Source: an uncultured Bacteroides sp. (lineage in GTDB: Bacteria > Bacteroidota > Bacteroidia > Bacteroidales > Bacteroidaceae). Taken from it: a stretch of DNA of 20,356 bases. The notes beneath the pieces were generated by a model that worked only from the letters and a program-made list of their open reading frames with translations, was not told the DNA's origin and did no database searches. Location of the stretch: NCBI RefSeq assembly GCF_905207245.1, contig NZ_CAJLKP010000096.1:1-20356 (forward strand), given 5' to 3'. Position 1 is the first letter of the stretch. Each line of letters opens with the position of its first letter. Positions 7,386-14,329 of this stretch are shown here, one piece after another. Position numbers and translations under genes: made by a program.

Positions 7386-7466
7386 AATAGATGGTCTGTT
7401 TCACCCAAACAGATGGTCTGTTGATAACTGATAGATGGTCTGTTTACTTCAAATAGACCATCTATT
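7386..7466. repeat. Four 15-bp dyads at exact 22-bp spacing
   Basis: The units are AATAGATGGTCTGTT (7386-7400), AACAGATGGTCTGTT (7408-7422), GATAGATGGTCTGTT (7430-7444) and AATAGACCATCTATT (7452-7466). Starts are 22 bp apart each time. Each unit is itself a dyad (A-T/C-AGA, 3-bp centre, TCT-G/A-TT). The fourth has the complementary centre (CCA for TGG), so units 3 and 4 also form a 15-bp stem with one mismatch (7431-7445 with 7451-7465). The 7-bp spacers between units differ in sequence. The array begins 31 bp past the holA stop. Phasing close to two helical turns suggests cooperative protein binding; read as RNA from holA, it can also fold into hairpins. Confidence 0.75.
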
Positions 7467-7497
7467 TTAGAGAAGTTTGTATGGTTCTGTGTAGGAA

Positions 7498-8517
7498 TTA
7501 ATGCAGGATTTTGAATACTAATTCACGGAGAATATCCCCATCACTTAAAGAAGGATTGCCCACTCCTTTGGATTTTGCATCGGCATATCGTATCTCGCCA
7601 ATAATCTGCATTGTCTTTACTCCGTTGTATCGGCGCATGGCGGCAAGGTAGTCTTTAGCCTGCCAAGGTGTTCTTAATCCTAGCATATTGGCTATGCCTT
7701 GCTCCGACTTTTCTGGAGCATAATATGCCAGCATCAGATTGGAGAAGAATCCAAAAAGTAAAGATAAAGTCATTTGAATTGGATTTGTTTTCGGATTTTC
7801 CTCAAAATATTTTATTATTTTATTGGCTTTTAGAACGTCTTTTTCGACAAGGGCACTGCGCAATTCGAAGTTATTATAATCCTTGCTGATACCGATATTC
7901 TTTTCTATCTGTTCGGGAGTGACGCGTGTATGACCTTTTGGAAGTGTAATAATCAGTTTTTCCAGCTCTCCAGTGAGACGGCTAAGATCAGCTCCTACAA
8001 AGTCAGCCAACATGGCAGTGGCTTTAGGTTCCATATCAATGCCTTTACGTTTCATATAGGAGGTGATGAATGCCGGTAATTGGGCATCCTTCACCTTTTT
8101 GGATTCAAACAAGACGCCGGTCTTTTCAATTTCGGCGGCGAGCTTCTTTCTTCGGTCCAGTACGCCATGTTTGTGGCATATCACTAATATGGTGGAAAGC
8201 AAAGGTTTTTGGAGGTAGTAAGAAAGCTCTTCCATGTTGCGGATATTCTGTGCTTCTTTCACTACTACCACCTGGTGTTCGGACATCATTGGATATCGCT
8301 TGGCGGCATTGATGACGGTGGCTATATCCACGTCTGCACCGTAAACAACAGTCAGGTTGAATTCCTTTTCTGTTTCCGTCAGGATATTATCTGTAATATA
8401 GTCGGCTATGAGGTCGATGTAATAAGGTTCCTCGCCCATGAGATAATACACGGGGCGGTATTGCTTCGCTCTCAGTTCCTTAAGAATGTCGTCACACGTA
8501 ATTTCCTGTTTTGCCAT
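7498..8517 (-). CDS. holA: DNA polymerase III subunit delta
   Basis: Delta is the clamp-loader wrench that opens the beta sliding clamp. The 339-residue product from the ATG at 8517 shows the family pattern: YYLMGEEPYYIDLIADYI near the N-terminus (degenerate nucleotide site), VVVVKEAQNI, the lid region with LDRRKKLAAEIEKTG, the GADLSRLTGELEKLI segment, NIGISKDYNNFELRSAL, and the C-terminal collar helices ending in DGDILRELVFKILH. The frame stays open to 8730, but the extra residues overlap the upstream amn gene in another frame and are not family-like. Only 8 bp separate it from amn, so it is the second gene of an amn-holA operon. The unusual 22-bp array lies just downstream. Confidence 0.92.
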   Translation of the reverse strand: MAKQEITCDDILKELRAKQYRPVYYLMGEEPYYIDLIADYITDNILTETEKEFNLTVVYGADVDIATVINAAKRYPMMSEHQVVVVKEAQNIRNMEELSYYLQKPLLSTILVICHKHGVLDRRKKLAAEIEKTGVLFESKKVKDAQLPAFITSYMKRKGIDMEPKATAMLADFVGADLSRLTGELEKLIITLPKGHTRVTPEQIEKNIGISKDYNNFELRSALVEKDVLKANKIIKYFEENPKTNPIQMTLSLLFGFFSNLMLAYYAPEKSEQGIANMLGLRTPWQAKDYLAAMRRYNGVKTMQIIGEIRYADAKSKGVGNPSLSDGDILRELVFKILH

Positions 8518-8525
8518 ATTTTTCT

Positions 8526-9302
8526 TTACCAGTCGAATTTCAGATGTTTTACGGTTTTCTTCTCGTCGATAATCATACGCAGGGATGCAATGCCTATTTC
8601 GACATGCTCCGTCACATAGTTCTGGGTGACGAGGTTGTCGCTTTTGTCGGTTTTCACTCCTTCGGGGATCATGGGCTGGTCGGAAACCAGCAGAATAGCA
8701 CCAGTTGGGATGTGATTGGCAAAACCGCAACTGAACAGGGTTGCTGTTTCCATATCAACAGCCATAGCGCGGGTTTTTTTGAGATATTCTTTGAATTCCT
8801 CATCATGTTCCCAAATGCGGCGGTTGGTAGTGTATACGGTACCTGTCCAATAGTCGCGGGCATGGTCGCGAATGGATGAAGACACAGCACGCTGCAACAT
8901 AAATGCCGGGAGTGCCGGTACTTCGGGCGGGAAGTAGTCGTTTGAAGTTCCTTCGCCACGGATGGCAGCGATAGGCAGGATAAGGTCTCCTATCCGGTTT
9001 TTTTTGTCAATTCCGCCACACTTACCCAAGAACAGGCAGGCTTTAGGCTGAATGGCGCTTAGTAAATCCATGATAATTGCAGCATTAGGGCTTCCCATAC
9101 CAAAGTTGATGATGGTCATGCCTTCAGCGGAAGCAGACGTCATATTAGCGTCCTTGCCAAGAACGGGCACATTGAATTTCTCTGCGAAAATATCCACATA
9201 CTTGTTGAAGTTAGTCAACAGAATATACTCTCCAAAGTCCTCAAGTCTACGTTTTGTGTAACGAGGCAGCCAGTTAGCTACGATTTCTTGCTTTGTTTTC
9301 AT
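8526..9302 (-). CDS. amn: AMP nucleosidase (short form)
   Basis: The protein belongs to the nucleoside phosphorylase/nucleosidase superfamily and is expected to hydrolyse AMP to adenine and ribose 5-phosphate. Its 258 residues contain INFGMGSPNAAIIMDLL (65-81), LFLGKCGGI (90-98), the AVDMETATLF signature (181-190, with Asp183 and Glu185) and the catalytic-type Asp208 in LVSDQP. E. coli Amn is about twice as long, with an N-terminal regulatory domain; this protein corresponds to the catalytic half, as is usual in Bacteroidota. The substrate assignment therefore rests on family naming, and a related purine or uridine specificity cannot be excluded. It is the first gene of the operon with holA. 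Confidence 0.82.
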   Translation of the reverse strand: MKTKQEIVANWLPRYTKRRLEDFGEYILLTNFNKYVDIFAEKFNVPVLGKDANMTSASAEGMTIINFGMGSPNAAIIMDLLSAIQPKACLFLGKCGGIDKKNRIGDLILPIAAIRGEGTSNDYFPPEVPALPAFMLQRAVSSSIRDHARDYWTGTVYTTNRRIWEHDEEFKEYLKKTRAMAVDMETATLFSCGFANHIPTGAILLVSDQPMIPEGVKTDKSDNLVTQNYVTEHVEIGIASLRMIIDEKKTVKHLKFDW

Positions 9303-9321
9303 AAGATTTCATTAAATTTGT

Positions 9322-9340
9322 TCCCTAATACTTTTAGGGA
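9322..9340 (-). other. Hairpin in the amn 5' leader
   Basis: TCCCTAA (9322-9328) and TTAGGGA (9334-9340) form a 7-bp stem with a 5-nt loop, 20 bp ahead of the amn start and inside the predicted leader. It may shape mRNA stability or translation. No known riboswitch is recognised. Confidence 0.4.
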
Positions 9341-9356
9341 GCGATTATTTAACTCA

Positions 9357-9388
9357 CAAAAGTACAATAAAAAAGTAGAATCATGAAA
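9357..9388 (-). promoter_or_regulatory. Promoter of the amn-holA operon
   Basis: On the minus strand TTTC (9388-9385, one mismatch to TTTG) precedes, at 20 nt, the exact -7 box TACTTTTG (9364-9357). The predicted leader is about 50 nt. Confidence 0.65.
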
Positions 9389-9437
9389 TTAAAACAATAA
9401 CATTTCTTGCTGTTGTAATCACATATCCTATATAATT

Positions 9438-9887
9438 ATGTTGTCATTAAATTTACCTGTATTCGATGCCAAAGTGATGAACAGAGAAGGAAAACCTGCC
9501 ATTTTCGACGTAATACGCCGCCGTTATGTGGCGCTTACGCCTGAAGAGTGGGTGCGTCAGCACTTTGTGCATTTCCTCCTGAACCATAAAGGATACCCGC
9601 AAGCATTGATGGCAAACGAGGTGCAGGTACAACTGAACGGTACTAAAAAGCGCTGTGATACTGTGCTTTACCGTCGAGATCTGACTGCACAGATGATTGT
9701 GGAGTACAAAGCTCCTGATATAGAAATCACTCAAGCGGTGTTCAATCAGATTACGCGTTATAATATGGTGCTGAAAGTAGATTATCTGGTTGTGAGCAAT
9801 GGACTTCAACATTATTGCTGCCGTATGGATTATGCTAGAAATAGTTATACTTTCCTACCCGATATACCTGATTATCAGTCGTTATAA
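9438..9887 (+). CDS. Stand-alone HsdR N-terminal-type PD-(D/E)XK protein
   Basis: A 149-residue protein resembling the nuclease domain at the N-terminus of type I restriction HsdR subunits (HSDR_N_2-type family). The nuclease core is recognisable: Glu61, Asp74 in KRCDTVLY, then Glu89-Tyr-Lys91 in IVEYKAPD, and the RecB/HsdR-type QxxxY motif as Gln104 to Tyr108. All expected catalytic positions are present, so it could cleave DNA or bind it. No helicase motor, HsdM or HsdS lies within the window, so it is not a classical restriction system. It is divergent from amn-holA with a 135-bp gap. From general knowledge, similar stand-alone genes are widespread in Bacteroidota; a repair or replication role is as likely as defence. 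Confidence 0.82.
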   Translation: MLSLNLPVFDAKVMNREGKPAIFDVIRRRYVALTPEEWVRQHFVHFLLNHKGYPQALMANEVQVQLNGTKKRCDTVLYRRDLTAQMIVEYKAPDIEITQAVFNQITRYNMVLKVDYLVVSNGLQHYCCRMDYARNSYTFLPDIPDYQSL

Positions 9888-9912
9888 GATTAGTACCGTC
9901 ATAGCTGAAAAG

Positions 9913-9987
9913 GGCTACACCCTTTGTCCGGTATGGTGTGGCCATATACCCAAAAGGGTGTAGCTATCCGGGACAAAGGGTGTAGCC
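9913..9987. terminator. Large palindromic element, probable bidirectional terminator
   Basis: GGCTACACCCTTTGTCCGG (9913-9931) pairs with 9968-9987 (same complement with one extra G), a 19-bp stem with a bulge. A third copy, AAAGGGTGTAGC (9953-9964), could compete for the left arm, and the loop contains further small hairpins (TATGG/CCATA, CCC/GGG). It separates the converging ends of the HsdR-N-like gene and the RND pump gene. On the minus strand the stem is followed by only TTTT, so termination is likely but not certain. Confidence 0.6.
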
Positions 9988-9995
9988 ATCCTAAG

Positions 9996-12900
9996 TTACT
10001 TCTTTTTCCTGGTGAATCTTTCCTGCAACTTCTGCATCAACTCGTAGAAATTCGGGATATAAACCGTGGCAAGTAACGTGTTCAGTGCCATACCGAATAC
10101 TACTGCGGCTCCCAAAGCAATACGACTCTCCGCTCCCGCTCCTGTAGCAAAAAGCAATGGCATTACACCAAGCACAAATGCCAATGAGGTCATCAGGATA
10201 GGTCTTAAACGGATGTGTCCGGCTTGGAATGCTGCATCACGGATTGAATTTCCTTCTGCACGGAAGTCGCGGGCAAACTCTACAATCAGGATACCATTCT
10301 TTGCAGACAGTGCCACAAGCAAGATGATACCGATTTGTGTGTAGATGCTGACCGGTGTTCCCATCACCAGACATCCAATCATGGCTCCTAACAATGCTAC
10401 CGGCAATCCCATGACCGCAGATACCGGACTCGTCCAACTCTCATACTGTGCTGCCAGCACCAGAAATGCAACCAACAAGGCCATCACCAGCACGGTACTT
10501 GTAGTTGTTCCCGCCTGCGTTTCCTGATAGGCTACCGAAGTCCATTCATATCCAAATTCATCACCCAATTGTTCCCGGAAGAGTTCTTCCATTTGCTGTA
10601 TTGCTTCTCCCGAGCTACTTCCCGGCATCACATTGCAGGTGACGGATGCTGTGGAGTACATATTATATCGGTTGATCTGATCCATACCCAGCTGTTCTTC
10701 CACTTTGGTGAAAGCCGAGAATGGCACCATCTCTCCTGCCGCATTCGGCACGCTCAGCTTCAATACATCATCAATAACCCGCTGTGCATGATCCCGTGCG
10801 CCGAGTTTCACTTGATAAATACGTCCGAATTCAACGAAATCATTCACATAGGCAGCTCCCATATAGTATCCCAATGTGGTGAAAACACTATTTAATGGAA
10901 TACCCATCAACTGTACCTTATCACGGTCGATATTCAAGAAATACTGCGGCACATTAGCTTGATATTGACTACTGACACTGGCTAATGCGGGTTTCGTGTG
11001 ATACGTTTCCATCAGTGTTTCTATGGCGCGTTGCATCTCTGTTGCACCCAGGTTCTTTCTGTCTTCCAGTTGCAACTGCAATCCGCCGGTGGCACCCAGT
11101 CCGGGGATGGCCGGGGGAACCATGGCAAACACTTCTGCCTCCTGTATGCCATAAGCCTGCGCATTGAAACGGTTGACGACAGCTTGTGCGGTGTGTTCCT
11201 TGCCTTTGCGTTCATCCCAGTTTTTCAGAATCACGAAATAGGTTCCGGAATTACTTTGTTCCCCGCCCCCCATCACAGAGAAGCCGGATATGCCGATGTA
11301 GTTTTTCACTTCAGGATAGCTGTTGAGAATTTCATTAATCTCATGTCCCACGGTTTCCGTCCGTTCCAGACTTGATGCGGGCGGTAACTGTACTACAGCG
11401 AGGAAATATCCGTCATCTTCTTCGGGAATAAAGGTACTGGGCCACTTGATGAACAAGATGACTGCCAAAGCTGTAAACACTGCATAAGACAGAAGTGCAG
11501 CGCCCGGACGACGGAGCAGCCAGCCCACAGTCCTGTCATATACCCCCTGCGTTTTGCCATACACGAAGTTGAAGCCCCGAAAGAGCGGTGACTTGGCTGG
11601 TTTGGTAGGTTGTAATATCAGAGCGCATAGTGCCGGAGTCAGCGTCAACGAGTTTATACCACTCAATACGGTACTGGCGGCAATGGTCAGTGCAAATTGT
11701 TTGTAAAGTTGTCCCGAAATACCACTGATGAGCATTGTAGGGATGAATACGGCAAGCAATACCAGCACTACCCCCACAATCGGACCGGTAATCTCTCCCA
11801 TCGCCTTGGTTACTGCCTCACGGGCGCTGTATTGTCCTGTGTCGAGCAATCGGCTTGAATTTTCTACCACCACAATGGCATCATCTACCACAATGGCTAC
11901 GGCAAGTATTAACCCGAAGAGTGTCAGCGTATTGATGGAGAAACCGAACAGTGCCATCACAGCCAGCGTACCGATAAGTGATACCGGAATAGTGATACAG
12001 GGAATGATGACTGCCCGCCAGTTTTGCAGGAAGAGGAAGATAACAAGTACCACAAGTAAGGTTGTTTCCAGAAATGTCACCAGTACCTCGTCCACCGAAG
12101 CATGGATGACATCCGTTGTATCAAGTGTCACACTATAATCTATACCTTGGGGAAATGATTGTGACAGTTCCTGCATCTTGGCACGTACCCCTTTGGAGAC
12201 ATCCAGTGAGTTGGAGCCGGGCTGTTGATAGATGGCAATGGCGGCAGTCGGCTGTCCGTTCAGTCGTGAAATGACATTGTAAGATGCCGAACCGAGGTCG
12301 ATGTGCGCCACGTCTCTTAGGCGAAGCACGCGCCCGCCTGTTTCAGTGCGCAGGATGATGTTTCCGAACTCCTCAGGAGAAGAAAGCCGCCCTTTCACCG
12401 TAAGAGTATATTGATAGGCGGGCGAACCGTTGTTGCCGGATACCTCGGTTGCAGGAAGAGGCTGTCCGATGGTGCCGGCGCTGACTTCTACATTTTGTGC
12501 CTGTATGGCCTGATATACGTCAGATGCGGAAAGGTTGCGGATGCGCAGTGCTGCCGGGTCCAGCCAGATGCGCATGGAGTAGTCGCCCGCTCCCATCACA
12601 TTGACAGCACCTACACCGGGTACACGCGTCAATTGGTCGGCAAGGTTCAGCGTGGCATAATTACTGAGATAAAGTCCATCGTATTCCTTATTGCCTGATG
12701 TCATTGTAAGGAACATTACAATATTTGATGACTGTTTCTGCACAGTCACTCCCTGTACTACCACCGGTGTCGGCAGGGAAGCCTGGGCCACACTGACACG
12801 GTTCTGCACCTGTACGGTGGCCATGTCGATGTCTGTTCCCACAGCAAAGGTGATGGTCAGCGAATAAGCGCCGGACGAGGAGGAATTGGATGACATATAA

Positions 12901-13130
12901 AGCATGCCGTCCACACCGTTCACCTGCTGTTCGATAGGTATGCCTACAGTTTGTGCCACCGTCTGAGCGTTGGCTCCCGGATATACGGCGCTAACCTGTA
13001 CGGTTGGCGGAGTAATCTCCGGATACTGCGCGATAGGCAGTATGCCCAGCGTGACCAGTCCGGCCACTACTATCAGTAGTGCCAACACAGTGGCAAAGAT
13101 GGGACGGTTTATGAAGAATTTTGAGAACAT
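9996..13130 (-). CDS. RND multidrug efflux transporter, HAE1 (AcrB-like) inner-membrane pump
   Basis: This is a proton-driven tripartite pump subunit. Its 1044 residues match the AcrB/MexB length. The N-terminus MFSKFFINRPIFATVLALLI is classic. The expected 12 membrane helices are arranged as one, a large periplasmic loop, six, a second loop, five. The proton-relay aspartates Asp416 and Asp417 lie in AIVVDDAIVVVEN in TM4. The TM10 lysine is in LSAKNGILIVEFARDF. FIPEEDDGYF (567-576) opens the second periplasmic loop. Substrates cannot be told from sequence. It is the last gene of the OMF-adaptor-pump operon, 37 bp after the adaptor gene. Confidence 0.95.
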   Translation of the reverse strand: MFSKFFINRPIFATVLALLIVVAGLVTLGILPIAQYPEITPPTVQVSAVYPGANAQTVAQTVGIPIEQQVNGVDGMLYMSSNSSSSGAYSLTITFAVGTDIDMATVQVQNRVSVAQASLPTPVVVQGVTVQKQSSNIVMFLTMTSGNKEYDGLYLSNYATLNLADQLTRVPGVGAVNVMGAGDYSMRIWLDPAALRIRNLSASDVYQAIQAQNVEVSAGTIGQPLPATEVSGNNGSPAYQYTLTVKGRLSSPEEFGNIILRTETGGRVLRLRDVAHIDLGSASYNVISRLNGQPTAAIAIYQQPGSNSLDVSKGVRAKMQELSQSFPQGIDYSVTLDTTDVIHASVDEVLVTFLETTLLVVLVIFLFLQNWRAVIIPCITIPVSLIGTLAVMALFGFSINTLTLFGLILAVAIVVDDAIVVVENSSRLLDTGQYSAREAVTKAMGEITGPIVGVVLVLLAVFIPTMLISGISGQLYKQFALTIAASTVLSGINSLTLTPALCALILQPTKPAKSPLFRGFNFVYGKTQGVYDRTVGWLLRRPGAALLSYAVFTALAVILFIKWPSTFIPEEDDGYFLAVVQLPPASSLERTETVGHEINEILNSYPEVKNYIGISGFSVMGGGEQSNSGTYFVILKNWDERKGKEHTAQAVVNRFNAQAYGIQEAEVFAMVPPAIPGLGATGGLQLQLEDRKNLGATEMQRAIETLMETYHTKPALASVSSQYQANVPQYFLNIDRDKVQLMGIPLNSVFTTLGYYMGAAYVNDFVEFGRIYQVKLGARDHAQRVIDDVLKLSVPNAAGEMVPFSAFTKVEEQLGMDQINRYNMYSTASVTCNVMPGSSSGEAIQQMEELFREQLGDEFGYEWTSVAYQETQAGTTTSTVLVMALLVAFLVLAAQYESWTSPVSAVMGLPVALLGAMIGCLVMGTPVSIYTQIGIILLVALSAKNGILIVEFARDFRAEGNSIRDAAFQAGHIRLRPILMTSLAFVLGVMPLLFATGAGAESRIALGAAVVFGMALNTLLATVYIPNFYELMQKLQERFTRKKK

Positions 13131-13167
13131 GAGTGTTAGCGTTTAATTATTAATTGTTAATTTTTAA

Positions 13168-14286
13168 TTAGTTATTGATAGGTTTTATTCTCATCCCATC
13201 CCGCACTTTCATCAGTGCTTTGGTCACGTAGCGTTCGTGCGGAGAGATTCCGCTGGTCACTTGCCGGAGGGTATCATCTATCAGTTGTCCCACCTCAATA
13301 TGGCGGTAACGGACCATATTGGAATCATTTACTATGTATACGTATTTTCCTAACTGGTCGGTGCCGATGGAAGCTTCCGGAATGAGCACTGCATGTCGTT
13401 CTTTGCCGTATGGCAGAGTAATACTGACGTATAATCCGCTTTTCAATAATCCGTTGGGATTATCCAGTCGGGCACGCAGGTTCAGGGTTCCGGTATTCAG
13501 ATCCACATTAGGAGCAAAGTAATCTAATGTGGCAGGGTAAGGCTGCATACCATTCTCCCCCAGGTTGACGATGACTTGTCTCGGCAGTGTGTCCTTTTGT
13601 TGAGTTGTTCCTTGTTGCATCAGCATGGCAAGCCATTGATTGTCAGCGATATTGAAGTACGTATATAGCAGATCATCCTTATAAATAGTGGCAAGAGTGA
13701 CAGGCTGCACACTACCGCCTACGTAACTGCCTGCATCCACTTGATTACGGCTGACAGTTCCATCGAATGGTGCACGCACCGTGCAGTAACTCAGATTGGT
13801 GCGTGCCGTATTCAATGCTGCTTCAGCATTACTCACTGCCGCTTGTGAAGTGGCAACATTGGACTTGGACTGTAGCACTTGTATCTGGCTTACAGCGTCG
13901 CTCTTGACCGCTTCCAGCATACGTGAGTAGTTGTTCTGAGCATATTCAAGATTGGCCCGGGCGGTGTTTAGTTCGGCTTCTGCCTGCTCTACATTATCCT
14001 GGTAAACGGTCGGTTCGATGACGAACAGCACTTGTCCTTTCTTTACTCTGCTTCCGGGGGCATAGGCGATGGTTTGCAGGGTTCCGTTTACGCGTGCTAC
14101 CAGATCAACGGTTTTTTCAGAACTGAGGTAACCCGGATACTCTTTGGTCAGCGTGATATCTTTCACCACAGGAAGGGCTACGCTTATCTCAGGAACGGGC
14201 ATTGCTGTGCGTGCCGTTTCCTTTTTCTCCCCGCACCCCGCCAATAGCGGAATGAGTGCAAGGGTGATACACATTCTATTTCTCAT
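13168..14286 (-). CDS. RND efflux periplasmic adaptor (membrane fusion) lipoprotein
   Basis: The adaptor bridges the RND pump and outer-membrane channel. The 372 residues begin with a lipoprotein signal ending in the lipobox LAGC, lipidated at Cys18. Next come the first half of the lipoyl domain (about 65-92, NGTLQTIAYAPGSRVKKGQVLFVIEP), a long alpha-helical hairpin (about 95-165, rich in Ala, Asn and Gln heptads), the second lipoyl half (CTVRAPFDGTVSRNQVDAGSYV), a beta-barrel and a membrane-proximal domain. Length and order match AcrA/MexA. It lies between the OMF gene (43-bp gap) and the pump gene. Confidence 0.94.
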   Translation of the reverse strand: MRNRMCITLALIPLLAGCGEKKETARTAMPVPEISVALPVVKDITLTKEYPGYLSSEKTVDLVARVNGTLQTIAYAPGSRVKKGQVLFVIEPTVYQDNVEQAEAELNTARANLEYAQNNYSRMLEAVKSDAVSQIQVLQSKSNVATSQAAVSNAEAALNTARTNLSYCTVRAPFDGTVSRNQVDAGSYVGGSVQPVTLATIYKDDLLYTYFNIADNQWLAMLMQQGTTQQKDTLPRQVIVNLGENGMQPYPATLDYFAPNVDLNTGTLNLRARLDNPNGLLKSGLYVSITLPYGKERHAVLIPEASIGTDQLGKYVYIVNDSNMVRYRHIEVGQLIDDTLRQVTSGISPHERYVTKALMKVRDGMRIKPINN

Positions 14287-14329
14287 ATATGGTTATGGTT
14301 TAGGAATTAATCTAAGTTGTTTAGCTTCT

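Larger units (their letters stand above)
6351..7497. other. Gene-free AT-rich intergenic region, about 1.15 kb
   Basis: No reading frame of useful length or with recognisable similarity exists on either strand. By eye the G+C is about 13-32 percent per 60-base line, well below the neighbouring genes. The left third holds the HTH promoter and the ACAATTGT cluster. The right end holds a short hairpin (CTTCCT/AGGAAG, 7306-7323), direct repeats AAGTCTACT (7321-7329 and 7341-7349) and the 22-bp periodic array (7386-7466). The middle, about 7006-7300, shows nothing I can name. It may be a regulatory or structural locus, or the remnant of a decayed element; no coding remnant is visible. Confidence 0.7.

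Noticed and set aside
7386..7466. Possible miniature CRISPR array
   Set aside because: Repeats are 15 bp with 7-bp spacers, the last unit has an inverted centre, and no cas genes are present. The period is far too short for CRISPR.
6351..7497. Chromosomal replication origin
   Set aside because: AT-rich with repeats, but no cluster of convincing DnaA boxes (TTATCCACA-like) and no dnaA, parAB or gidA-type neighbours were seen.
8518..8730. N-terminal extension of HolA
   Set aside because: It overlaps the 3' part of amn in another frame and has the Arg/Pro-rich look of an out-of-frame reading.
9438..9887. Part of a type I restriction-modification system
   Set aside because: No HsdM, HsdS or helicase portion is present; the gene ends cleanly at 149 codons and is not a truncated HsdR fragment by context.
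11728..12138. Plus-strand open frame inside the RND pump gene
   Set aside because: Ser/Thr-rich shadow of the transporter coding strand with no start context or similarity.
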